Shown here: in pieces, positions 58,124-64,000 of the stretch
How the letters are laid out: each line of letters begins with the position of its first letter
How positions within the stretch are numbered: the stretch's first letter is position 1
Source: Pseudochelatococcus sp050946405
GTDB taxonomy: Bacteria > Pseudomonadota > Alphaproteobacteria > Rhizobiales > Beijerinckiaceae
DNA: 64,000 bases
Direction: 5' to 3'
Assembly (NCBI RefSeq): GCF_050946405.1
Contig: NZ_JBMNUS010000009.1
Location: 128,437-192,436 of the forward strand
The notes under the pieces: model-generated
What the model was told of the DNA's origin: nothing
Database searches by the model: none
Seen by the model: only the letters and a program-made list of their open reading frames with translations
Made by a program: the position numbers and the translations under genes

Positions 58124-58828
58124 TTGACCGTTGAAGAGATTCGTGCCGTTCCCGAGCGCAGGCGTGGCTCGGGCGTGAAGCTGGTTTATGACATGCTCCG
58201 CGATGAAATTCTCGGTCTCGAGTTGCCGCCGGGCAGCCCGATCGACGAAGTGCAACTGGCCGAGAAATTCGGCATGTCCCGCACGCCCATCCGCGAGGCG
58301 CTGGTGCGTCTGGCAGGCGAGGGGCTGGTGGAGACGCTGCCAAATCGCTCGACCATGGTGTCGAACATCGATTTCCTCAACCTGCATACCTTCTTCGACG
58401 CCATCACGCTCATGTATCGCGTCACCACGCGCCTCGCCGCCCGAAACCACCAGCCGGAGGATCTGGCCCGGATACGGGCGCTCGCGCAGGAATTCGCGGC
58501 GGCGGTGGAGGCCAAGGATGCGCTGGGCATGATCGCGACCAACCGGGATTTCCACGCCGCCGTCGCCGAGGCCGGGCGCAATCCCTACTTCACCAGCCTT
58601 TGCCTGCGCCTGCTCGATGAAGGGCGGCGCATCCTGCGCCTCTATTACCAGTCCTATGACGATCAACTGCCCCGCCAGTACGTCGAGGAGCACGAGCAGA
58701 TGGTCGGCGCGATCGCCGCTCGCGACGTCGAACTGGCCGACCGGATCGCGAAGCAGCACGCGGATCAGATCGTGCGGCAGATCCAGCAACTTTTCGCCCG
58801 GGATGAAAGGCAGGACATCACGCTCTGA
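58124..58828 (+). CDS. GntR-family (FCD) regulator of the hydroxyproline-type genes
   Basis: Starts with TTG at 58124, 8 nt after agagg. The 234-residue protein has the GntR helix (GSPIDEVQLAEKFGMSRTPIREALVRLAGEGLV) and an FCD domain with metal-ligand residues (TNRDFHAAVAEAGRNPYF; EEHEQMVGAIAARD). Its place directly ahead of the deaminase and near the divergent reductase/dehydrogenase genes suggests it is the HypR-like regulator of hydroxyproline use. The shared motif at 61103 and 62780 may be its target. Confidence 0.88.
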   Translation: MTVEEIRAVPERRRGSGVKLVYDMLRDEILGLELPPGSPIDEVQLAEKFGMSRTPIREALVRLAGEGLVETLPNRSTMVSNIDFLNLHTFFDAITLMYRVTTRLAARNHQPEDLARIRALAQEFAAAVEAKDALGMIATNRDFHAAVAEAGRNPYFTSLCLRLLDEGRRILRLYYQSYDDQLPRQYVEEHEQMVGAIAARDVELADRIAKQHADQIVRQIQQLFARDERQDITL

Positions 58829-58950
58829 TCGCCGCGCAAAATCTTGTCGACAACTAATATGCAAATGGCTAGTGTAGGCGTCGGAGGTCGAGCAGGCGCC
58901 CGGACGGCGCTGGCGATCTGTCTAATAAGAAAGGCAAAGAGGAGTTCGTG

Positions 58951-59913
58951 ATGAAAGCCCCGATTTTCACAGGCGTCATTCCCGCATTGATGACCCCGGT
59001 CAGGGAGGACCGCACCCCCGACTTCGACGCGCTGGTGCGCAAGGCGGAGGCGCTGATCGGCCAGGGGATGTCGGCCGTCGTCTATTGCGGTTCCATGGGA
59101 GACTGGCCGTTGCTGACGGATGCCCAGCGGCAGGAAGGCGTGGCGCGGCTCGTCAAGGCGGGCATTCCGGTCATCGTCGGCACCGGTGCGATCAATACCG
59201 CATCCGCGGTGTCTCACGCGGCGCATGCGCAGGAGGTCGGCGCACAGGGGCTCATGGTCATTCCGCGCGTCCTGTCGCGCGGTTCGTCGCCGGCGGCACA
59301 GAAGGCGCATTTCAAGGCAATTCTTTCCGCGGCCCCCAACCTGCCCGCGATCATCTACAACAGCCCCTATTACGGGTTCGCCACGCGCGCCGATCTCTTC
59401 TTCGCCCTGCGCGCCGAGCACCCGAATCTCGTCGGTTTCAAGGAATTCGGCGGCGCCGCCGACATGCGCTATGCGGCGGAATACATCACCAGCGGCGACG
59501 ACGACATCTCGCTGATGATCGGCGTCGATACGACGGTCGTCCACGGCTTCGTCAATTGCGGCGCCACGGGCGCGATCACCGGCATCGGCAATGTGCTGCC
59601 GAAGGAGATCATCCATCTGTGCAAGCTGTCGCAGGCGGCGGCCGCGGGCGATGCCGACGCCCGCCAGCGCGCGCAGGAGCTGGAGCAGGCGCTCGCGGTC
59701 CTGTCCTCCTTCGACGAAGGGCCGGATCTGGTTCTCTATTTCAAGCACATGCTGGTGCTGAAGGGCTACCCCGAATACACCCTGCACTTCAATGAGACGG
59801 ACGCCCTGTCGGCGAGCCAGCGCGGCTATGTGGAGACGCAGCTCAAGCTGTTCGATGCCTGGTATGCGGAGTGGAGCAAGCTGCCGGGCGCCGTCCAGAC
59901 CTGCAAGGGCTGA
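58951..59913 (+). CDS. hypD: 1-pyrroline-4-hydroxy-2-carboxylate deaminase (DHDPS family)
   Basis: The ATG at 58951 has aggag 6 nt upstream. The 320-residue enzyme carries the NAL/DHDPS fold: FTGVIPALMTPV, VVYCGSMGDWPLLTD, YNSPYYGFATRADLF, the Schiff-base Lys in VGFKEFGGAADMRYA and GVDTTVVHGFVNCGATGAITGIGN. This pattern corresponds to the hydroxyproline-pathway deaminase (HypD of Sinorhizobium meliloti), which converts 1-pyrroline-4-hydroxy-2-carboxylate to alpha-ketoglutarate semialdehyde. It differs clearly from the DHDPS-family enzyme at 50916, which works on a sugar acid but makes the same product. Confidence 0.88.
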   Translation: MKAPIFTGVIPALMTPVREDRTPDFDALVRKAEALIGQGMSAVVYCGSMGDWPLLTDAQRQEGVARLVKAGIPVIVGTGAINTASAVSHAAHAQEVGAQGLMVIPRVLSRGSSPAAQKAHFKAILSAAPNLPAIIYNSPYYGFATRADLFFALRAEHPNLVGFKEFGGAADMRYAAEYITSGDDDISLMIGVDTTVVHGFVNCGATGAITGIGNVLPKEIIHLCKLSQAAAAGDADARQRAQELEQALAVLSSFDEGPDLVLYFKHMLVLKGYPEYTLHFNETDALSASQRGYVETQLKLFDAWYAEWSKLPGAVQTCKG

Positions 59914-59986
59914 ATCCGCCGGCTGAACCCGACGCCTTTGCCGGCGTCGGGCTCTCCGGGAGCGGGTTCATGGCGAGGCCGGGCGT

Positions 59987-61024
59987 TCAGTCCACGGCGT
60001 CCAGCCCGAACTCCAGCAGCCGGTCGAGTTGCGCCATTTCGTCGGCTGTCAGGGGAATGCCTTCCGCCTCCGAGCGGGCGCGCGCGGCAAAGCGGCGCTG
60101 CGACGGCAGGCGGGCGCCCTGATCCAGGATGGCCTCGAACAGGTGTTCTGCCCGTTCGAGCGGGTCTCCGGCGCGTCCGGCCGCGAAACGCGCGGGGTCG
60201 AAGGCAAGCACCAGCTCGCCATGACGGGGGGAAAGCGTGGTGAGGCCGATGTAGTCGAGCGCTTCGGGGCTTGTCAGATCGCCGATCATCACGCCCGCGA
60301 GCAGCTCGATCATGGTGCTGATGGCGGAGCCCTTGTGTCCGCCGAAAGGCAGCATGGCTCCGGCGAGGGCGGCTTCGGGGTCGGTGGTCGGCTGCCCGTC
60401 GCGGTCGATCGCCCAGCCTTCCGGGACAGGCTTTCCGGCCCTGCGGTGCAGCTCGATCTCGCCGCGGGCGGTGACGGAGGTGGCGAAGTCGAAGACGTAG
60501 GGCGGTTGCCCCTTGCGCGGCCAGCCGAAGGCCAGCGGATTGGTGCCGAACAGGGGCCGGCTGCCGCCCGCCGGCGCCACGGTCGCGTAGCTCGGGCACA
60601 TGACGAGCGCCGCAAGGCCCTGTTCCGTCAGCGCTTCCGCTTCGTGCCAGAGTGCGGAAAAATGCGTGCAGTCGTTGATGACCAGCGCACCGAGGCCGTT
60701 GGCCCGCGCGCGCCTCACCAGATGCGGCAGCCCGGCTTCGAAGGCCGGGTTGGCGAACCCGCCGCCGGCGTCCACGCGCACGATCGGCTCTCCTTCTTCC
60801 GACGCCAGCCGGGGAATGGCGTCCGCCGTGACCTTTCCGGCCTTCAGCGTCCGCAGGCAGCCTTCTATGCGATAGATACCATGGGACTTGCATGCATCGC
60901 GCTCGCCCGCGACAATGACACGCGCGATTGCGCCCGACTGGGCGGCGTTCAGTCCCGCCTTGTGAAAAATGGCTTCCACGCGTTCAAACAGGACGTCGAT
61001 CGGCAGGATGGTCATCGGTTTCAC
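59987..61024 (-). CDS. LDH2/malate dehydrogenase-family oxidoreductase (pyrroline-2-carboxylate reductase-like)
   Basis: GTG 61024 is favoured because ggag lies 5 nt upstream; ATG 61015 is the alternative. The 345-residue protein has the LDH2 family segments AGERDACKSHGIYRIEGCL, FANPAFEAGLPHLVRRARANGLG, INDCTHFSALWHEAEALTEQG, FGTNPLAFGWPRKG and MLPFGGHKGSAISTMIELLAGV. NAD(P)H-dependent members reduce 1-pyrroline- or piperideine-2-carboxylate and are found with hydroxyproline genes. It is divergent from the aldehyde dehydrogenase gene; the open frame continues far upstream across that gene on the other strand, but only this part resembles a protein family. Confidence 0.85.
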   Translation of the reverse strand: MKPMTILPIDVLFERVEAIFHKAGLNAAQSGAIARVIVAGERDACKSHGIYRIEGCLRTLKAGKVTADAIPRLASEEGEPIVRVDAGGGFANPAFEAGLPHLVRRARANGLGALVINDCTHFSALWHEAEALTEQGLAALVMCPSYATVAPAGGSRPLFGTNPLAFGWPRKGQPPYVFDFATSVTARGEIELHRRAGKPVPEGWAIDRDGQPTTDPEAALAGAMLPFGGHKGSAISTMIELLAGVMIGDLTSPEALDYIGLTTLSPRHGELVLAFDPARFAAGRAGDPLERAEHLFEAILDQGARLPSQRRFAARARSEAEGIPLTADEMAQLDRLLEFGLDAVD

Positions 61025-61102
61025 TTTCGCTCCCTTTTTGGCCGCCTCCAGCATGCAGGTGGGGCAGGCGACATAAAAACGTGTATTGACCGCACACGTG
61101 TA

Positions 61103-61123
61103 GCATACATAAAATATACATGC
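61103..61123. promoter_or_regulatory. Shared regulatory motif in the reductase / aldehyde dehydrogenase divergent promoter
   Basis: gcatacataaaatatacatgc; its minus-strand part tgtatattttat occurs identically at 62788-62799 upstream of the ABC binding protein. Ends gcat/atgc are complementary. Candidate site for the GntR regulator at 58124. Confidence 0.45.
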
Positions 61124-61192
61124 TTGGGACAAAGGCCAGCCCGCATTGTTTCGGCCCTGCTCATGACAGGAAATTCCGACAAGGAGAATCAT

Positions 61193-62710
61193 ATGGGCTT
61201 CACTCCTACAGGCAAGCATCTCATTGCCGGCGAATGGCTTGACGGTTCCGGCACTTTCGCATCCTCTCCGGCGCATGGGCCGGCACACGCGTTTGCCATC
61301 GGCACGCCGGAGCTGGTCGGGCGCGCCTGCGAGGCCGCCGAGGATGCCTTCCGGAGCTACGGCTATTCGACGCGCGCAGAGCGCGCGGCTTTCCTGCGCG
61401 CCATTGCCGACGAGATCGAGGCGCGCGCCGCCGCCGTCACCGAGATCGGCAGTCAGGAAACCGGGCTGCCCGAGGGACGGCTGGAGGGCGAGCGCGGGCG
61501 CACCACCGGCCAGCTTCGTCTTTTTGCCGATCATGTCGAGAAGGGCGACTATCTCGATCGCCGTGTCGATCCGGCCTTGCCGGACCGCAAGCCGGCGCCG
61601 CGGCCGGAGATTCGTCTGCTCCAGCGTCCGGTCGGTCCGGTCGCGGTTTTCGGCGCGTCGAATTTTCCGCTCGCCTTTTCCACGGCCGGCGGCGACACGG
61701 CCGCCGCTCTGGCCGCGGGTTGCCCCGTGGTCGTGAAGGGCCATTCGGCTCATCCTGGCACGGGCGAGATCATCGCCCAGGCCATCGACGCCGCAATCCG
61801 CAAGACGGGCGTGCCCGCCGGCGTCTTCTCGCTGATTCAGGGCGGCGACCGCGAGGTCGGGCAGGCGCTGGTGCGGCATCCGCTCATCAAGGCGGTGGGC
61901 TTCACGGGTTCGCTGGCCGGCGGGCGGGCGCTCTTCGATCTGTGCGCGCAGCGGCCGGAGCCGATTCCGTTCTTCGGCGAACTGGGCTCGGTGAACCCCA
62001 TGTTCCTGCTGCCGCAGGCGCTGCGAAACAGGGCGGAGGCGCTCGGTCAGGGTTGGGCGGCGTCGCTGTCGCTGGGGGCGGGCCAGTTCTGCACCAATCC
62101 GGGCATCGCGGTGGTGATCGCGGGAGAGGGCGCGGATCGCTTCGTCAGCGCGACGAAAGAAGCGCTCTCCGCCGTCGGGCCACAGGTGATGCTGACCGAC
62201 GGAATTGCCGAGGCTTATCATGCGGGACAGGCGCGATTCGTCGCCCGCAATGCGGTGAAGCCGTTGCTGGTGACGGAGTCGGCGGGCCGCACGGTTCTTC
62301 CGAACCTGTTCGAGACCACCGGCGAGCGGTTCCTCGCCGATCACGCGCTCGGCGAGGAAGTCTTCGGTCCTCTCGGCCTTGTGGTCCGGGTCGGTTCGTC
62401 CGACGAGGCGGAGCAACTCGCCCGCGGTCTCGAAGGCCAGCTCACGGCGACGATCCATCTCGACGAGGGCGATCTGGAAACGGCTCGCGGTCTGACGCGC
62501 GTGCTCGAACGGAAAGCGGGCAGGGTGCTTGTCAACGGTTTTCCCACCGGCGTCGAGGTGGTCGACTCGATGGTGCACGGCGGTCCCTATCCGGCTTCCA
62601 CCAACTTCGGCGCGACATCGGTAGGCACGCTGTCGATTCGCCGTTTCCTGCGCCCGGTGGCGTACCAGAACCTGCCGGCGGAACTCCTGCCGGAAGACCT
62701 GCGCATCTGA
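61193..62710 (+). CDS. Alpha-ketoglutarate-semialdehyde dehydrogenase (aldehyde dehydrogenase family)
   Basis: Strong aaggagaatc precedes ATG 61193. The 505-residue protein has the ALDH motifs GPVAVFGASNFPLAFS, the catalytic Glu in FGELGSVNP, the catalytic Cys in GQFCTNPG and a closing FGATSVGTLSIRRFLRPVAYQ as in 2,5-dioxovalerate dehydrogenases. It oxidises alpha-ketoglutarate semialdehyde to alpha-ketoglutarate with NAD(P)+, the last step of hydroxyproline degradation, and would also serve the arabinose pathway to the left. Corresponds to HypH in rhizobia. Confidence 0.9.
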   Translation: MGFTPTGKHLIAGEWLDGSGTFASSPAHGPAHAFAIGTPELVGRACEAAEDAFRSYGYSTRAERAAFLRAIADEIEARAAAVTEIGSQETGLPEGRLEGERGRTTGQLRLFADHVEKGDYLDRRVDPALPDRKPAPRPEIRLLQRPVGPVAVFGASNFPLAFSTAGGDTAAALAAGCPVVVKGHSAHPGTGEIIAQAIDAAIRKTGVPAGVFSLIQGGDREVGQALVRHPLIKAVGFTGSLAGGRALFDLCAQRPEPIPFFGELGSVNPMFLLPQALRNRAEALGQGWAASLSLGAGQFCTNPGIAVVIAGEGADRFVSATKEALSAVGPQVMLTDGIAEAYHAGQARFVARNAVKPLLVTESAGRTVLPNLFETTGERFLADHALGEEVFGPLGLVVRVGSSDEAEQLARGLEGQLTATIHLDEGDLETARGLTRVLERKAGRVLVNGFPTGVEVVDSMVHGGPYPASTNFGATSVGTLSIRRFLRPVAYQNLPAELLPEDLRI

Positions 62711-62779
62711 GGGACGGCGGATCGTCCCCGGCACCGGCCGTTCTCGATGAAAGGAGCAGAAAACTTCCGACGATCTTGC

Positions 62780-62799
62780 ATACAATTTGTATATTTTAT
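62780..62799 (+). promoter_or_regulatory. Palindrome plus shared motif upstream of the ABC binding protein
   Basis: atacaa-t-ttgtat (62780-62792) is a perfect inverted repeat; overlapping it, tgtatattttat (62788-62799) is repeated on the minus strand at 61109-61120. Candidate GntR operator. Confidence 0.45.
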
Positions 62800-62871
62800 T
62801 TGCTTCGTGCGGCCCGGCAGGGAATAGTCGGTGCCGTCTGCCAATCAAAAACGACACTCACAGAGGGGTGA

Positions 62872-63681
62872 ATGATGAAGATGAAGCTTTCCGTACTCGG
62901 CCTTGCGGCCGCCATCGCGATGACCGCTCCGGCGCAGGCCGACAAGCTGGATGACATCATTTCCTCGGGCGTTCTTCGTTGCGCTGTTGTGCTCGATTTT
63001 CCGCCCATGGGCTCGCGTGATGCATCCAACAACCCGATCGGCTTCGATGTCGATTACTGCAACGATCTGGCGGCCGCTCTCGGCGTCAAGGCGGAGATCG
63101 TCGAGACGCCGTTTCCCGAGCGTATTCCGGCGCTGATGTCGGGCCGCGTCGACGTGGGCGTCGCCTCCACGTCCGACACGCTGGAGCGCGCCAAGACCGT
63201 GGGCATGTCGATCCCGTATTTTGCCTTCGAGATGGCGGTCACGGCCAACGACAAATCGGGCATCAAGTCCTTCGAGGAACTGAAGGGCAAGACGGTGGGC
63301 GCCACGGCGGGCACCTATGAGGCGATCGCGCTGGAGGCGCAGGTGAAGGCGTGGGGCGCGGGCATCTTCCGGCCCTACCAGACGCAGGCCGACGTGTTCC
63401 TGGCGGTGAGCCAGGGCCATCTCGACGCCACCGTCTCGACCTCGACGGTTGCGCAGGCCAACGTGAAGTCCGGCAACTTCCCCGGCATGTCCGTCGTCGG
63501 CACGGCGCCGTTCGATATCGACTACGTTGCGCTCTTTACCCTGCGCGATGAATACGGCCTGCTCAACTACCTGAACCTGTTCGTGAACCAGCAGGTTCGC
63601 ACCGGGCGCTACGCCGCGCTTTACGAAAAGTGGATCGGCGGTGACGTGCCGGATCTGACCGTCAACGGCGTTTACCGCTAA
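62872..63681 (+). CDS. Amino-acid ABC transporter substrate-binding protein
   Basis: agaggggtga precedes ATG 62872. The 269-residue product has a signal peptide ending AQA, then a family 3 binding-protein pattern: LDDIISSGVLRCAVVLDFPPMG, PIGFDVDYCNDLAAALGV, RIPALMSGRVDVGVASTSDTLERAKTVGMSIPYF, and GKTVGATAGTYEA. This is the HisJ/GlnH-type amino-acid importer family. Next to hydroxyproline genes it plausibly binds hydroxyproline or a related amino acid, with the permease that follows. A hairpin separates it from the permease. Confidence 0.9.
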   Translation: MMKMKLSVLGLAAAIAMTAPAQADKLDDIISSGVLRCAVVLDFPPMGSRDASNNPIGFDVDYCNDLAAALGVKAEIVETPFPERIPALMSGRVDVGVASTSDTLERAKTVGMSIPYFAFEMAVTANDKSGIKSFEELKGKTVGATAGTYEAIALEAQVKAWGAGIFRPYQTQADVFLAVSQGHLDATVSTSTVAQANVKSGNFPGMSVVGTAPFDIDYVALFTLRDEYGLLNYLNLFVNQQVRTGRYAALYEKWIGGDVPDLTVNGVYR

Positions 63682-63694
63682 CCCGCAATCCGTG

Positions 63695-63719
63695 GGCGGC
63701 GGGGGTGACATCCGCCGCC
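63695..63719 (+). terminator. Intercistronic hairpin after the binding-protein gene
   Basis: Arms ggcggcgg / ccgccgcc with a 9-nt loop. Third binding-protein gene in the window followed by such a hairpin. Confidence 0.5.
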
Positions 63720-63748
63720 GCCTCACCTGATCGCACCGTGAGGCGGTA

Positions 63749-64000
63749 ATGCTGAACTATTCATTTCGCTGGAATCAGGCGCTCAATGCCTTACCCCAGC
63801 TTCTGGACGGCGCTCTGGTAACCTTGCAGATCTCCGTCCTGTCGATGGCCATAGGCATTGCCTGCGCCATTGCACTGACAGGGTTTCGCAGGTCGGGCAA
63901 CCGTGTTCTGGTCGGTTTCGCGCTTGCGTGGGTGGAGATTGCCCGCAACACGCCCGCCTTGTTCCAGATCTATATGGCGCATTTCGGGCTGGGCAATTTC
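63749..64000 (+). CDS. Amino-acid ABC transporter permease (N-terminal part, runs off the window)
   Basis: ATG 63749 opens 84 codons to the window edge. The sequence FRWNQALNALPQLLDGALVTLQISVLSMAIGIACAIALTGFRRSGN and WVEIARNTPALFQIYMAHFGLG has the HisM/GlnP-type pattern: a first helix, then the conserved E-x-x-R-N-T-P segment that enters the membrane domain. It would form the channel for the preceding binding protein. The 3' end and ATPase gene lie beyond the window. Confidence 0.88.
   Translation, partial: MLNYSFRWNQALNALPQLLDGALVTLQISVLSMAIGIACAIALTGFRRSGNRVLVGFALAWVEIARNTPALFQIYMAHFGLGNF

Noticed and set aside
61025..62857. Upstream extension of the LDH2-family reductase frame to 956 codons
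   Set aside because: The extra part is antisense to the aldehyde dehydrogenase and has no resemblance to any protein; a good start with ribosome binding site lies at 61024.

Overview
The window is high-GC DNA (low 60s % by eye) from an alphaproteobacterium, most likely of the Rhizobiales/Hyphomicrobiales. Supporting signs are an Omp25/Omp31-type porin, Bep/Acr-like RND efflux genes with their own TetR and TolC partner, a ChvE-GguA-GguB sugar importer, oxidative L-arabinose and hydroxyproline genes of the rhizobial type, and palindromic intergenic repeats like those scattered through rhizobial genomes. No rRNA, tRNA, CRISPR array, insertion sequence or phage gene was seen. The genus cannot be fixed from this sequence alone.

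Layout. 0-3 kb: the end of an IclR regulator and an unusual FAD-oxidoreductase/patatin fusion protein. 3.3-11.3 kb: a tripartite RND efflux system (pump, adaptor, TetR regulator, TolC channel) with a porin gene embedded in it. 11.5-20.1 kb: an assortment of oxidoreductases, hydrolases, a redoxin/DsbD-like/SUMF1-like group, an HxlR regulator with a divergent quinone-reductase-like gene, and an SRPBCC protein. 20.5-28.6 kb: a complete kdp potassium-uptake operon (small membrane peptide, kdpF, A, B, C, D, E). 28.9-38.7 kb: accessory genes (OhrR-like MarR, three alpha/beta hydrolases, a class C beta-lactamase, two TetR regulators' targets, two RidA-like proteins) mixed with several gene remnants. 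38.9-43.7 kb: a second RND system (TetR, lipoprotein adaptor, pump). 43.8-58.0 kb: a sugar island in which two CUT2-type ABC importers (YtfQRT-YjfF and ChvE-GguAB) flank genes of the non-phosphorylative L-arabinose pathway (sugar dehydrogenase, dehydratase, 2-keto-3-deoxy-arabonate dehydratase, mutarotase) and a GntR regulator. 58.1 kb to the end: a hydroxyproline-type module (GntR regulator, deaminase of the DHDPS family, LDH2-family reductase, alpha-ketoglutarate-semialdehyde dehydrogenase, amino-acid ABC importer running off the window).

How the genes work together. The arabinose and hydroxyproline modules both lead to alpha-ketoglutarate semialdehyde, which the single intact aldehyde dehydrogenase at 61.2 kb can convert to alpha-ketoglutarate. 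The arabinose cluster itself has no lactonase and carries only a 35-codon stub where an aldehyde dehydrogenase would be expected. The first efflux system appears to be one regulon: a 31-bp element with 23 identical positions lies upstream of both the adaptor and the TolC gene, and the TetR gene between them has its own palindrome.

A recurring theme is internal deletion: a DsbD-like protein lacking nearly all of its membrane core, a prolyl-oligopeptidase scar, two divergent genes (LysR and DJ-1/PfpI family) that both lost their 5' halves at one junction, a truncated LysR gene, and the aldehyde-dehydrogenase stub. These make the window look like a region undergoing gene loss. All functions are inferred from reading the sequence; no database search was run.
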